The notes beneath the pieces are model-generated. The model did no database searches and was not told the origin of the DNA. It was given only the letters and a program-made list of their open reading frames with translations. Below, piece by piece: positions 8,094 through 17,751 of a DNA stretch of 64,000 bases. A program made the translations under genes and the position numbers. The first letter of the stretch is position 1, and the number at the start of each line of letters is the position of its first letter. The DNA is from Mycobacterium sp. E3198 (GTDB lineage Bacteria > Actinomycetota > Actinomycetes > Mycobacteriales > Mycobacteriaceae): the NCBI RefSeq assembly GCF_001667015.1, contig NZ_LZIS01000095.1, positions 62,001-126,000 of the forward strand, written 5' to 3'.

Positions 8094-9897
8094 CAGCGAG
8101 GTGTGGCGCGGTCGCGCATTGCGCGCGACCGTCGCCGCACTCCTGCTCACTTCAGGTGCACTGGCCGGTTTGCCGCCGGCGTCGGCCATTTCGCCCCCGA
8201 CAGTTGATCCGGGCGCGGTGCCGCCGGACGGCCCGCCGGGACCGCCGGCCCCAATGAAGCAGAACTCCTACTGCACCGAGGTCGGCGTGCTGCCCGGCAC
8301 CGACTTCCGGTTGCAGCCGAAGTACATGGACATGCTCAACCTGCAGGAGGCGTGGCAGTTCGGGCGCGGCGCCGGGCAGAAGGTCGCGGTCATCGACACC
8401 GGTGTGACGCCGCACCCGAGGTTCCCCCACCTGATCCCCGGCGGGGACTACATCATGTCCGGCGACGGGCTGTCGGACTGCGACGCGCACGGCACCATCG
8501 TGGCGTCGATGATCGGCGCGGCCCCGGCCAACGGCCCGGCGGCGCCGCCCGCCGCACCGCGCAAGCCCGTGACCATCCCCACCACGGAGCCGCCCCCGAA
8601 AGCGCCGCCGCCGCAGACCGTGACCCTGTCGCCGCTGCCCCAGACGGTGACGATGGTGCCTCCGCCACCGGAATCGCCTCCGCCGGGGCCGTTCGGCGCG
8701 CCACCCGCGCCCCCGGCCGCTCCGCCGGCACCGCCCGGTCCGCCGGGCGCCCCACCGCCACCCGGTCAGGCCCCGGCCGCGAGCCACTCCGGCGGCACGG
8801 TGACGATCCCCAGCTATTCCGGCGGCGGACAGGTTGTCGGCGTCGATCACCGGGGCGAGCCGCGCCCCCTCGACCCGCCCAAACCGCCGCCGCCTGGAGC
8901 GCCGTCGTCGAACGCCCCCGACGCCTATAGCGGGATCGCCCCGGACGTCGACATCATCTCGATCCGGCAGTCCAGCCAGGCGTTCGGCCTCAAGGACGCC
9001 TACACCGGGGACGAGGATCCGCAGACGCGGGCGAAGATCGACGACGTCGAGACCATGGCGCGGGCCATCGTGCACGCCGCGAACCTGGGCGCCACGGTGA
9101 TCAACATCTCCGACGTCACCTGCATGAGCGCGCGCAACATCATCGACCAGCGCACGCTCGGCGCCGCCGTGCGGTACGCGGCGGTCGACAAGAACGTCGT
9201 CATCGTGTCCGCGGCCGGGGACACCAGCAAGAAGGACTGCAAACAAAACCCGTCCTACGACCCCATGCAGCCCAAGGACCCGCGCGGCTGGAGCGGTGTC
9301 AACACGGTGGTGACCCCGTCCTGGTACAGCGACTACGTGCTGACGGTCGGCGCCGTTGACACCGAGGGCCGGCCGCTCACCCAGGGCGGTGGACAGGGGT
9401 CGACGAGCGTCGCGGGACCGTGGGTCGGCATCGCCGCGCCGGGCACCGACGTCATCGGGCTCTCGCCCCGGGACGACGGCCTGATCAACGCCATCGACGG
9501 CCCTGACAACACGCTGCTGGTCCCGGCCGGCACCAGCTTCTCGACCGCGATCGTGTCCGGCGTGGCCGCTCTCGTTCGCGCGAAATACCCGCAGCTGTCG
9601 GCGTACCAGGTGATCAACCGGCTGGAGCGCACCGCCAGGGCACCGGCGCGCGGGGTGGACAACCAGGTCGGATACGGCGTGATCGACCCGGTGGCGGCGC
9701 TCACCTGGGATGTACCCGACGGTCCGGCAAAGCCGCCGCAGCAACTGTCGGCGCCCCTGAACATCCCGAAGGCGGCCCCGCACCGCGATATGGTGCCAAT
9801 ATGGGTGGCAGCCGGAGGATTGACCGCGGCTTTGCTGATCGGCGGCGCCGTGTTCGGGATCGCGGTGTTCATCAAGCGGACACGGAAGCAGCAATGA
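8065..9897 (+). CDS. mycP5: Mycosin MycP5, subtilisin-like ESX-5 protease
   Basis: 610-residue membrane-anchored subtilase. A signal peptide covers about residues 1-41 (cut near ASA-IS). The catalytic triad is Asp111 (VIDTGVTP), His142 (DAHGT) and Ser491 (GTSFSTA). A long Pro-rich insertion at about residues 155-290 is the mycosin loop, here longer than in M. tuberculosis MycP5, which is about 585 residues. A C-terminal membrane helix lies at about 580-603, followed by a short basic tail. It sits on the outer face of the inner membrane, caps the ESX-5 pore and stabilises it; the protease activity acts on particular substrates. The ATG chosen overlaps eccD5; it is the start that leaves a full signal peptide. 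Confidence 0.97.
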   Translation: MSMRRSVTASSEVWRGRALRATVAALLLTSGALAGLPPASAISPPTVDPGAVPPDGPPGPPAPMKQNSYCTEVGVLPGTDFRLQPKYMDMLNLQEAWQFGRGAGQKVAVIDTGVTPHPRFPHLIPGGDYIMSGDGLSDCDAHGTIVASMIGAAPANGPAAPPAAPRKPVTIPTTEPPPKAPPPQTVTLSPLPQTVTMVPPPPESPPPGPFGAPPAPPAAPPAPPGPPGAPPPPGQAPAASHSGGTVTIPSYSGGGQVVGVDHRGEPRPLDPPKPPPPGAPSSNAPDAYSGIAPDVDIISIRQSSQAFGLKDAYTGDEDPQTRAKIDDVETMARAIVHAANLGATVINISDVTCMSARNIIDQRTLGAAVRYAAVDKNVVIVSAAGDTSKKDCKQNPSYDPMQPKDPRGWSGVNTVVTPSWYSDYVLTVGAVDTEGRPLTQGGGQGSTSVAGPWVGIAAPGTDVIGLSPRDDGLINAIDGPDNTLLVPAGTSFSTAIVSGVAALVRAKYPQLSAYQVINRLERTARAPARGVDNQVGYGVIDPVAALTWDVPDGPAKPPQQLSAPLNIPKAAPHRDMVPIWVAAGGLTAALLIGGAVFGIAVFIKRTRKQQ

Positions 9898-9916
9898 GGT
9901 CGGAGCAGCGATAGTA

Positions 9917-11122
9917 ATGAAGGCTCAACGCAGTTTTGGACTGTCCTTGTCGTGGCCGCGGGTCACGGCGGTGTTCCTCGTCGACATCCTGATCCTGTTG
10001 GTGGCCAGCCACTGCCCGGCCTCCTGGCAGGGTGAGCACCACATCGCGTTCTGGGTGGGTGTGGGTCTGGCGTCCCTGGTGACGCTGCTGTCGCTCGTCA
10101 CCCACCACGGGCTGACCGTGACCTCCGGCCTGGCCACGTGGCTGTGGGACTGGTCCGCCGACCCGGGCACCGCGCTGACGGCGGGATGCACGCCGGCGAT
10201 CGACCACCAGCGCCGCTTCGGGCGCGACAAGGTGGGCGTCCGCCAGTACGAAGGCCACCTGGTGAGCGTCATCGCGGTCGACAGCGGGGAGGAGGATGCC
10301 CCCGGGCGCCACCGGCACCGGACGACGGCCGGCATCCTGCCGCTGCAGGCCGTCGCCGATGGCCTGCGCCAGTTCGATATTCACCTCGACGGCATCGACG
10401 TCGTCTCGATGAAGGTCCGCCGCGGCGGCCCCGAGGTCAGGGCCGCCGAGAAGTCGAAGCTGGATGACTGGGGGCCCGAAGAGTGGGGGCTGGTGAGCGA
10501 CGAGCCCACCTCGTACGTGCGCCGCACCTGGCTGGTGTTGCGGATGAACCCGCAGCGCAACGTCGCCGCGGTGGCGGCCCGTGATTCGCTCGCGTCGACG
10601 CTGGCGGCGGCCACCGAGCGGCTCGCCCAGGATCTCGACGGGCAATCGTGTGTCGCCAGGCCGTTGAACGCCGACGAGCTCGCCGAGGTCGACAGCGCCG
10701 TGCTGGCCGACCTGGAACCGACCTGGAGCCGCCCCGGATGGCGGCACCTCAAGCACTTCAACGGGTTCGCCTCGAGCTTCTGGTTGACGCCGTCGGACAT
10801 CTCCACCGACACCCTCGAGGACTTGTTGGTGCCCGACGTGGGGGCCGCCGTGATCACGGTCCGGCTCGGCACCAGCGGCGGCCGGCCCGAGCTGGCGGCC
10901 TGGGTGCGCTACCACAGCGAGAACCGGCTTCCCCGAAAGGTTTCGAGCGGCCTCAACCGGCTAACCGGCCGCCAGCTGGCGGCCGTGCGCGCCAGCTTGC
11001 CCGCCCCGGCGGCCCGCCCGCTCCTGGTCGTGCCCAGCCGTCCGCTGCTCGATGACGAGGATCTGGTGCTGTCGCTCGGCCAGGTTCGGGAGAGCGCAGC
11101 GAGCGTAGCCGCAGCGCAATGA
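9917..11122 (+). CDS. eccE5: ESX-5 membrane component EccE5
   Basis: 401-residue EccE family protein. Two N-terminal membrane helices (about residues 15-32 and 42-62) are followed by a large soluble domain, starting with the conserved [23 protein letters not shown]. EccE lies on the rim of the ESX-5 pore and is needed for full complex stability. Highly similar to the M. tuberculosis protein over its length. It starts 19 bases after mycP5, and its stop overlaps the eccA5 start as ATGA, so eccD5-mycP5-eccE5-eccA5 reads as one operon. Confidence 0.96.
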   Translation: MKAQRSFGLSLSWPRVTAVFLVDILILLVASHCPASWQGEHHIAFWVGVGLASLVTLLSLVTHHGLTVTSGLATWLWDWSADPGTALTAGCTPAIDHQRRFGRDKVGVRQYEGHLVSVIAVDSGEEDAPGRHRHRTTAGILPLQAVADGLRQFDIHLDGIDVVSMKVRRGGPEVRAAEKSKLDDWGPEEWGLVSDEPTSYVRRTWLVLRMNPQRNVAAVAARDSLASTLAAATERLAQDLDGQSCVARPLNADELAEVDSAVLADLEPTWSRPGWRHLKHFNGFASSFWLTPSDISTDTLEDLLVPDVGAAVITVRLGTSGGRPELAAWVRYHSENRLPRKVSSGLNRLTGRQLAAVRASLPAPAARPLLVVPSRPLLDDEDLVLSLGQVRESAASVAAAQ

Positions 11123-12951
11123 CGCGGCCCCAATCCACCGCCGAAGACGCCCGCAACGCAATGGTCGCCGGCCTCTTGGCGTCCGGAATATCGGTCAACG
11201 GGCTGCAGCCAAGCCACAACCCGCAGGTGGCCGCGCAGATGTTCACCACGGCGACCACGCTCGATCCGGCAATGTGCGATGGCTGGCTGGCGCGGATGCT
11301 GGCCGGGGACCAGAGCCTCGAGGTGCTCGCGGGCGCGTGGGCCTCGGTCCGGACGTTCGGCTGGGAAACCCGCCGCCTCGGCGTCACCGATCTGCAGTTC
11401 CGGCCCGAGGTCTCCGACGGCTTGTTTCTGCGCCTGGCCGTCACCAGCGTGGAGTCGCTGGCCTGCGCCTACGCCGCCGTCCTCGCCGAGGCCAAACGCT
11501 ACGAGGAGGCCGCGAAACTGCTCGACGGCGTCGAGCCCCGGCACCCTTTTGACGAGGAAGTGGTCAACTACGTGCGGGGCGTGCTGTACTTCCGCACCGG
11601 GCGCTGGCCCGACGTCCTCGTGCAATTCCCGGAGGGGAAGACCTGGCGGCACCCCGAACTGAAGGCCGCGGGCGCCGCAATGGCGACCACCGCGCTGGCA
11701 TCCTTGGGTGTCTTCGAGGAGGCCTTCCGGCGCGGTGAGGCCGCCATCGAGGGCGACCGGGTTCCCGGGGCCGCCAACATCGCGCTGTACACCCAGGGCA
11801 TGTGCCTGCGGCACGTCGGCCGCGAGGAAGAGGCCATCGAGCTGTTGCGCCGGGTGTACTCCCGGGATCCGAAGTTCGCCCCGGCCCGCGAAGCGTTGGA
11901 CAACCCCAACTATCGGCTGGTGCTGACCGATCCGGAGACGATCGAGGCCCGCACCGACCCGTGGGACCCGGACAGCGCGCCGTCGCGCGCGCAGACGGAG
12001 GCCGCCCGCCACGCCCAGGAGGCCGCCAAGTACCTGGCCGAAGGGGACGCCGAACTCAACGCGATGCTGGGCATGGAACGGGCCAAGCGGGAAATCAAGC
12101 TCATCAAGTCGACCACCAAGGTGAACCTGGCTCGGGAAAAGATGGGGCTCCCGGTGCCGGTGACGTCGCGGCACACCTTGCTGCTGGGGCCGCCCGGAAC
12201 CGGCAAGACGTCGGTGGCACGGGCCTTCGCCAAGCAGCTGTGCGGGCTCACGGTCTTGCGCAAGCCCGTGGTGGTGGAGACGAGCCGCACCAAGCTGTTG
12301 GGGCGGTACATGGCCGACGCGGAGAAGAACACCGAAGAGATGCTCGAGGGGGCGCTGGGCGGGGCGGTCTTCTTCGACGAGATGCACACCCTGCACGAGA
12401 CGGGCTACCACCAGGGCGACCCCTACGGCAACGCGATCATCAACACGCTGCTGCTGTACATGGAGAACCACCGCGACGAGCTGGTGGTGTTCGGCGCGGG
12501 TTACGCCAAGGCGATGGACAAGATGCTCGAGGTGAATCAGGGCCTGCGACGGCGCTTTTCGACCGTGATCGAGTTCTTCAGCTACACCCCGGAAGAGCTT
12601 GTCGCCTTGACCAAGCTGATGGGTCGTGAGAACGAGGACATCATCACCGACGAAGCGGCCGAGGGGTTGCTGCCGTCGTACACCAAGTTCTACCTCGACG
12701 AAACCTATTCGGAGGACGGGGACCTGATCCGCGGCATCGACACGCTCGGCAACGCCGGCTTCGTTCGCAACGTGGTGGAGAAGGCCCGCGATCACCGCAG
12801 CTTCCGCCTGGACGACGAGGACCTCGACGCGGTGCTGGCGAGCGAGCTGACCGACTTCAGCGAATCCCAACTGCTCCGGTTCAAGGAACTGACCCGCGAC
12901 GACCTGGCCGAGGGGCTGCAGGCGGCGGTGGCCGAGAAGAAAACCGGGTAA
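11119..12951 (+). CDS. eccA5: ESX-5 cytosolic AAA+ ATPase EccA5
   Basis: 610-residue CbxX/CfqX-type AAA+ ATPase. The N-terminal half (about 1-300) is a TPR-like helical domain for substrate or chaperone docking. The AAA+ domain has Walker A GPPGTGKT at residues 357-364 and Walker B VFFDE at 417-421. It is cytosolic and is thought to release EspG from PE/PPE cargo or to recycle chaperones. The start ATG overlaps the eccE5 stop by 4 bases. It is the last gene of the ESX-5 core operon here; two hairpins lie within 155 bases downstream. Near-identical architecture to M. tuberculosis EccA5. Confidence 0.96.
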   Translation: MTRPQSTAEDARNAMVAGLLASGISVNGLQPSHNPQVAAQMFTTATTLDPAMCDGWLARMLAGDQSLEVLAGAWASVRTFGWETRRLGVTDLQFRPEVSDGLFLRLAVTSVESLACAYAAVLAEAKRYEEAAKLLDGVEPRHPFDEEVVNYVRGVLYFRTGRWPDVLVQFPEGKTWRHPELKAAGAAMATTALASLGVFEEAFRRGEAAIEGDRVPGAANIALYTQGMCLRHVGREEEAIELLRRVYSRDPKFAPAREALDNPNYRLVLTDPETIEARTDPWDPDSAPSRAQTEAARHAQEAAKYLAEGDAELNAMLGMERAKREIKLIKSTTKVNLAREKMGLPVPVTSRHTLLLGPPGTGKTSVARAFAKQLCGLTVLRKPVVVETSRTKLLGRYMADAEKNTEEMLEGALGGAVFFDEMHTLHETGYHQGDPYGNAIINTLLLYMENHRDELVVFGAGYAKAMDKMLEVNQGLRRRFSTVIEFFSYTPEELVALTKLMGRENEDIITDEAAEGLLPSYTKFYLDETYSEDGDLIRGIDTLGNAGFVRNVVEKARDHRSFRLDDEDLDAVLASELTDFSESQLLRFKELTRDDLAEGLQAAVAEKKTG

Positions 12952-13025
12952 AGCGGTTTCGCCGGATAGTCCACCGGCCAACCCTGCGGCGTCCGCACGC
13001 GACTTTTTCACCGCAGCCCCCGAGA

Positions 13026-13056
13026 AGGGCAGACGGCGGGCTTCTTTCGCCGCCCT
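13026..13056. terminator. Bulged hairpin after eccA5
   Basis: AGGGC (13026-13030) pairs with GCCCT (13052-13056) and GGCG pairs with CGCC inside it, with a four-base AGAC bulge. It lies 74 bases after the eccA5 stop. No T tract. Probable end of the ESX-5 transcript together with the next stem. Confidence 0.35.
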
Positions 13057-13087
13057 AGCACCCGCTGATGACGAAATCCCTAGCCGT

Positions 13088-13105
13088 TAGGGCATTCGGG
13101 CCCTA
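13088..13105. terminator. 6-bp perfect hairpin after eccA5
   Basis: TAGGGC and GCCCTA pair perfectly around the loop ATTCGG. Second stem-loop downstream of eccA5; the pair could act as a composite terminator. Confidence 0.3.
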
Positions 13106-13625
13106 GCAACTGCGCGCCCGGGGCATCGAGACTGAGGGCATTCGCCGAAGAACGGCCAACGAGAACGTGAAAGGGGCGAACCCGGCACGGCTCCAGCTGT
13201 TGAGCGGTTTTTATGAGATCTCTATTAGTTCGCAGCAGTGCAAGCGAGTCGCGTTGCCGCGCCTCGCGCTGGTGCCACCATGACGCTGAACGCTGCGCGC
13301 TGGGAGTGCTTTTGCCAGCAAAACTGGCTTACAGAAGGGGATTTGCGGCGATTATCACCAGCCCCCCGAGCCCGGGACGGCCTACCGGCAACCTCGTGAG
13401 CGGCCCGGCCACGATGGGAGGTGGGGCGAACTGACGGAATTGCCAGACACTTTGCGAGCAGGATGACCGTTTCGTTCCGATCCGGTCGCGGCGCTCCTGC
13501 CGCCGGCTGAATCGGCTGGCGCCGAATACATGAAGCACGCAGCGCTGCCAAAGTGCCGTGCCTTCGCAGCACGACGGCCAAGGGCCCGCAGCTGGTTCGG
13601 ACTATCCGTTCGAAGGAGAAGTTCG
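13106..13625. other. Long non-coding spacer upstream of PPE cluster
   Basis: No gene is supported. From about 13464 the sequence resembles the region 15345-15527 upstream of the next PPE gene; the core GACC-TTTCGTT-CGATCCG is shared, as are later blocks. This marks a duplicated PE-PPE upstream region that has since diverged. Confidence 0.5.
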
Positions 13626-13751
13626 ATGACTTGTGTTGTGATGCAACAGGAAACGTCGACCGTCCCGGTTCGGGGTTTCTGGGATGTTGTCGTCTTGGTG
13701 GCCGCCGGCGATGCGATGACCGTACTTTCTGACACTGCTGCGGTCGGCTAA
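13626..13751 (+). pseudogene. 41-codon ORF, probable eroded PE gene
   Basis: Short frame starting MTCVVMQQETSTVP with an excellent GAAGGAGA ribosome binding site 7 bases before the ATG, ending 13 bases before the downstream PPE start. The position, start context and preceding 160 bases match those of the PE-like remnant at 15528. A stretch [17 protein letters not shown] loosely recalls the first PE helix (LAAAAGxLxxIGSALSxxNAA). I infer a PE gene reduced by deletion; the match is weak, and a new small gene is also possible. Confidence 0.4.
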
Positions 13752-13764
13752 GGGGGTGCTGGCA

Positions 13765-14982
13765 ATGGATTTCGGGGCATTACCACCGGAAGTCAACTCC
13801 GCCCGGATGTATGCCGGGCCGGGCTCGGCGCCGATGATGGCTGCCGCGACGGCATGGGCCGCACTGGCGGCGGAGCTGGGTTCGACGGCGGCCTCGTACG
13901 AGGCGGTGATTTCGCGCCTCACCGGTGAGGGGTGGATGGGGCCGGCATCGGCAACGATGGCGGCCGCGGCGGCGCCCTATGTGACGTGGATGAGCACAAC
14001 CGGGGCACTTGCCGAGCAGACTTCGGCTCAGGCTGCGGCCGCGGCGGGTGCCTATGAGGCCGCGTTTGCCATGACGGTCCCTCCAGCAGAGGTCGCGGCC
14101 AACCGTGCCCTACTGATGGCGCTGGTGGCGACCAACTTTCTTGGGCAAAACACTCCGGCGATCGCCGCCACCGAGGCCCAGTACGGCGAGATGTGGGCGC
14201 AGGACGCGGCGGCGATGTACGGGTATGCCGGCAGCTCGGCGGCCGCATCCACGCTGACGCCGTTCGATCAAGCGGCGGAGACCACCAATCCCGCCGGATT
14301 GGCCGGTCAGGCCTCGGGGGTCGCGCAGGCCACGGGCACGGCGGCGGGCACCGGCGCCCAGACTGTGAACCAGGTTATGTCCGCGATACCGACTGCACTG
14401 CAAGGACTCTCGTCGCCCCTGGCGGCCGCGCAGGCGACCCCGGTCTGGGACTTCCTGAACACCAACTTCGTCAACGGGATCGTCTCGGGCGGATATATCA
14501 ACCCCGCCATGGTCGAACCCGCCGTCATGGCGTCCATGGCCGACGTCAACGCGGTCGCGCTCGGGGGAGCGCCCGAGACCACAGCGCTACCACCCATGGG
14601 CTCGGGCGAGGGGAACGGCATCTGGTTGCCGATCCCGGCCAACTCCGCAATCGTGCCGTTCAGCTCCGCGGTCACGCCGCTCGGTTCGCCGGGCATGTCG
14701 GAGGCGACCGTGGCCGGGGTCTCGGCCGGCTCACACCAGGCGGCGATGGTCGGGCGATTGTCCGTACCCCAGAGTTGGACGGTGGCCGCCCAGGTCGAGA
14801 ACCACGCCGGCGCTGCACTCCCAGGAGCCGGCTGGACGAGCACCGCGCTCCCGGAGAGCCCGGCGGGCGTGCCCGGTATGCCCGGGGTTCCCGCCGCGAG
14901 CACCGCCGGCCGCCACTTCGGCAGCGGACCACGATACGGATTCAACGTGACCGTGATTCCGCGTCCGCCCGCCGCCGGATGA
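13765..14982 (+). CDS. PPE family protein (PPE-SVP)
   Basis: 405-residue PPE protein starting at [18 protein letters not shown]. The ATG at 13765 was preferred over a TTG/CTG-rich extension three codons earlier because the family begins here and AAGGGGG lies upstream. The PPE domain runs to about residue 175 with GWMGPAS near residue 60; the SVP motif GRLSVPQSW is near residue 332. Middle part is unlike the other PPE proteins here. The tail [15 protein letters not shown] is a variant of the usual one. Expected to be exported by ESX-5 with a PE partner, but its own upstream PE appears eroded. First of four PPE genes after eccA5, in the place of PPE28-PPE30/PE20 of M. tuberculosis. Confidence 0.93.
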   Translation: MDFGALPPEVNSARMYAGPGSAPMMAAATAWAALAAELGSTAASYEAVISRLTGEGWMGPASATMAAAAAPYVTWMSTTGALAEQTSAQAAAAAGAYEAAFAMTVPPAEVAANRALLMALVATNFLGQNTPAIAATEAQYGEMWAQDAAAMYGYAGSSAAASTLTPFDQAAETTNPAGLAGQASGVAQATGTAAGTGAQTVNQVMSAIPTALQGLSSPLAAAQATPVWDFLNTNFVNGIVSGGYINPAMVEPAVMASMADVNAVALGGAPETTALPPMGSGEGNGIWLPIPANSAIVPFSSAVTPLGSPGMSEATVAGVSAGSHQAAMVGRLSVPQSWTVAAQVENHAGAALPGAGWTSTALPESPAGVPGMPGVPAASTAGRHFGSGPRYGFNVTVIPRPPAAG

Positions 14983-14999
14983 CCGGGACGGCGGGCGGA
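14964..14999. terminator. 10-bp hairpin spanning the PPE stop codon
   Basis: TCCGCCCGCC (14964-14973) pairs with GGCGGGCGGA (14990-14999); the stop codon lies in the loop. A compact terminator-like stem at the end of the gene; no T tract follows. Confidence 0.4.
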
Positions 15000-15527
15000 T
15001 CACTGCAAACGAGTTGCAGCTTGGCTTGACTGGCCTACGCCCGGATGTCACGATGGCCTCTGCAAGCACCTCGTTAGGTGAGGCGTCTGCACGGATACAG
15101 GCCACTGACCTCGAACGTCGAAAGACGCCCAGGGTCAGGACAGCTCTTCCCGGATTAAGGGTTGAGCCCAAGTGGCTTCCAGCTCCGAGAAAGCCGGATA
15201 CGCCGTGTGGTGCCAAAGCTCTGACGAGAGGGGTGCGGCGTCCGGGCTTTCTACCCTGACCCCTCTCCGCTTGTGCAACAACGGCATCCCCGTGTGCCAA
15301 GGCCGTGAGGAGGTGAGAGCGAAATGAGTCCCGACGATAGTCCGTATTCCAGATCGACCATTTCGTTTCGATCCGACCCCGGCGCCCTTCTGACGGACTG
15401 AACGGCTCGCACTTACAGGCCTCGTTTGCACCCGTCCGCTTCGTGGACTGCGGCTTTGGCATGCACGAAACGTTGCCAACACTGCCCAGGCTCCCCGGGA
15501 TCGGCCCTTCCCGTGAGGAGAACCCCG
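15000..15527. other. Spacer with inverted repeat and duplicated PE-PPE leader
   Basis: No gene is supported. An inverted repeat GAGAGGGGT (15226-15234) / ACCCCTCTC (15259-15267) stands in the middle. From about 15345 on it resembles 13464-13625, showing that both PPE genes carry copies of one ancestral upstream region. Confidence 0.45.
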
Positions 15528-15623
15528 ATGTCGTTTGTCCCTGTGCGCGTATCTACTTTGACCGCAACGCAATTGGGTGCACATGCCAAGACCGCAGCGA
15601 GCCCGGAGGGAGGCCGGCGATGA
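15528..15623 (+). pseudogene. 31-codon PE remnant, PE20-like, coupled to PPE
   Basis: Reads MSFVPVRVSTLTATQLGAHA followed by eleven more residues. The first four match the PE start (MSFV), while VSTLTATQLGAHA matches the second-helix block of PE proteins (VSALTAAQFAAHA in the PE19-like protein here; PE20 of M. tuberculosis, from memory, has VSALTATQ). The roughly 45 residues in between are missing, so an in-frame internal deletion has removed most of the PE domain, and the C-terminal part is lost too. A GAGGAG ribosome binding site is intact, and the TGA overlaps the ATG of the PPE31-like gene as ATGA. The remnant can no longer form the PE helix pair, but it still couples translation to the PPE gene. 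Confidence 0.65.
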
Positions 15624-16819
15624 CGCTGGACTTCGCGATGCTGCCGCCGGAGGTGAACTCCGGCCGGATGTATTCCGGGGCCGGCTCGGGCCCGATGCTG
15701 GCCGCCGCATCGGGCTGGCATGGGCTTGCCGCCGAAATGCGTTCCACCGCAACGGCTTACGGTTCCGTGCTGGCCGCGCTGACCGGCGAAGAATGGCGCG
15801 GCCCGGCTTCGGCATCGATGGCCGCGGCCGCGGCGCCGTACGTCGCCTGGTTGGGCACGACGGCCGAGCAAGCCGAGCAGGCGGGCGCCCAGGCCGAGGC
15901 GGCGGCGGCGGCCTATGAGGCCGCGTTCGCCGCCACCGTCCCGCCGCCGGTGATCGCGGCCAACCGCGCCCAGCTGATGGCGCTGATCGCCACCAACATC
16001 CTGGGCCAGAACACGCCGGCGATCGCCGCCACCGAGGCCCAGTACGCGGAAATGTGGGCGCAGGACGCCGCGGCGATGTACGGCTACGCGGCCGCCTCCG
16101 CCGTCGCCACTCAACTCAGTCAGTTCACCGAGCCGGGGCAGACCACCGATGCCGGCGGGCCGGCCGCGCAGTCGGCCGCGGTGGCCCAGGCCGTCACCGC
16201 CCCGGCCGGGACCCAGCAGAACACGCTGGCGCAACTGATGTCGGCCTTGCCCGCCACGCTGCAGGGCCTGTCCTCGCCGGCGTCGTCCTCGTCGCCCGCG
16301 GCGGAGGTCGCGGGGCTGCTCACCGGGTCCGGGTCGGGATCGCCGGCGCTCGACAACCTCTGGGCAGCGTGGGGACCCAACTCCAACGTGTGGAACACCG
16401 TCTTCTCGTCGGGCTTCTACATGCCCAGCAACACCATCGCTCCGTTCCTCGGGTTGGCGGGCCAGGCCGCGGGCGACGCCGCTGGCGACGCAGCCGCGCA
16501 GGCCGGCGGCGCGCTCGGGGGTGCCCTCACCGGGCCGGTCGGCGGCGTGGGTGGTCTGGGCAGCGCGGTCTCGGCCGGACTCGGCCGCGCTCCGATGATC
16601 GGCGCGATGTCGGTGCCGCCCAGCTGGACCGCGCCCGCGCCCCTGGCCGGCCCGTTGGCGTCGGCACTGGGCGGCACGCCCATGGTGCCGCCGCCGGCCA
16701 TGGCCGCCGGCATGCCCGCAGTGCCGGTCGGCGCGGCGGGCGCACAACCGTACGGGCGCGCCGTTCCCCAGTACGGCTTCCGCCCCACCTTCGTCGCGCG
16801 GCCCCCGGCGGCGGGTTAG
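15620..16819 (+). CDS. PPE family protein, PPE31-like
   Basis: 399-residue PPE protein ([21 protein letters not shown]). PPE domain to about residue 175 with EEWRGPAS near residue 61. The middle part (NVWNTVFSSGFYMPSNTIAPFLGL) and end (YGFRPTFVARPPAAG) match PPE31 (Rv1807) as I recall it. SVP motif AMSVPPSW is near residue 330. The ATG at 15620 overlaps the stop of an upstream PE remnant; a longer open frame upstream has no support. In M. tuberculosis PPE31 follows PE20; here PE20 seems destroyed, so this protein must use another PE or be non-functional as a pair. Expected to be an ESX-5 substrate. Confidence 0.93.
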   Translation: MTLDFAMLPPEVNSGRMYSGAGSGPMLAAASGWHGLAAEMRSTATAYGSVLAALTGEEWRGPASASMAAAAAPYVAWLGTTAEQAEQAGAQAEAAAAAYEAAFAATVPPPVIAANRAQLMALIATNILGQNTPAIAATEAQYAEMWAQDAAAMYGYAAASAVATQLSQFTEPGQTTDAGGPAAQSAAVAQAVTAPAGTQQNTLAQLMSALPATLQGLSSPASSSSPAAEVAGLLTGSGSGSPALDNLWAAWGPNSNVWNTVFSSGFYMPSNTIAPFLGLAGQAAGDAAGDAAAQAGGALGGALTGPVGGVGGLGSAVSAGLGRAPMIGAMSVPPSWTAPAPLAGPLASALGGTPMVPPPAMAAGMPAVPVGAAGAQPYGRAVPQYGFRPTFVARPPAAG

Positions 16820-17751
16820 CGGCCGGACTCTACTCCACCTCACAGCCGACCGATCGGCGGAATGAGCATTCCGCAACCTGTCTGACATGCCAACCGCGGC
16901 CTGCGACGGGCTGGCCGAGCCCGCTAGCACGCCGAACGCCACGCCTCTGGCTCACAGTGAACTTCCAGCAGCTAATCAGGGTTACGGCAGCGATCAATGC
17001 GTACGCTAGGTGAAATTCAGGGGAGCACCACATGACGAGAAACTGTCCATCCGGGCATGCCGGGGGCCACGAGCAAACGACACGTGCCTCCGACAGCAAC
17101 ATCAGCCGCACCGGTGCCGCGCCGGGTCCGGCTGCGCGGATTTCGTAATCCGGTCAGAATGTGAAACGGCTCTGTCCACAGTCTAGACACATATTTGCAA
17201 ACGCAAATGTGCGCTTCCCGGCCGGGTTAATGCCGCCCCCCACCATTAAGTAATTTGGCGCTTACAATAGCAGCTCGACCCTCTGGCGGTTATCCGCTGC
17301 CTTATTTTTAAGCACACGCTGGCCCATGCCGCCTGCGCAAAGAAGGTAATCTACTGTAGCTTTCTGGAAAGTTGCTGAGTGACACCTATTAGACTGCTGC
17401 ACAAGAACTTTCACCACAGCAAGACGTTAGCGGACGAGCAGCCTACTCACAGCGATAATGGGCGCTTGAGATGTGTTTGTTACGTTAGCCTTACACGCCA
17501 GGAACCCGCAGCAAATACGTTTCAATCACGATGATCCGGACATTGGGCAGCGGGGCCTAACGGCGGGGCGACTGCGTTCCGCTTCATTTACCAGAGTTAG
17601 CGGAGTGAGCCAGTTGTCTTTCAAGACGCCGCATACGTCCGTGGAGCCGGCGACGGATTCCATGGATTCCATTAGAGCTACGGGTCGGTTGCGGCCGGAG
17701 CTACCGAGCCGCGCCTACCATGGCGGCCACTTAGGGGACCGGAGGGCATAG
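16820..17751. other. 932-base spacer with AT-rich core
   Basis: No gene is supported. The stretch from about 17150 to 17480 is clearly richer in A and T than all flanking genes, typical of Lsr2-bound or horizontally altered DNA. It contains the palindrome GTCTAGAC (17181-17188) and a nested inverted repeat at 17188-17211. It probably holds the promoter of the downstream PPE gene, and possibly the remains of a lost gene. Confidence 0.45.
17188..17211. promoter_or_regulatory. Inverted repeat, possible operator
   Basis: CACAT-AT-TTGC (17188-17198) pairs with GCAA-ATGTG (17203-17211) around AAAC, with a two-base bulge, next to the perfect palindrome GTCTAGAC. It lies in the AT-rich part of the spacer about 540 bases before a PPE gene. 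A repressor or activator site is possible; no regulator can be named. Confidence 0.3.

Noticed and set aside
10909..13011. 700-residue minus-strand frame opposite eccA5
   Set aside because: Shadow; eccA5 has intact Walker motifs on the plus strand.
17473..17751. 92-codon frame before the PPE at 17752
   Set aside because: No family match, no ribosome binding site, and it runs directly into the PPE ribosome binding site in a different frame; taken as chance.
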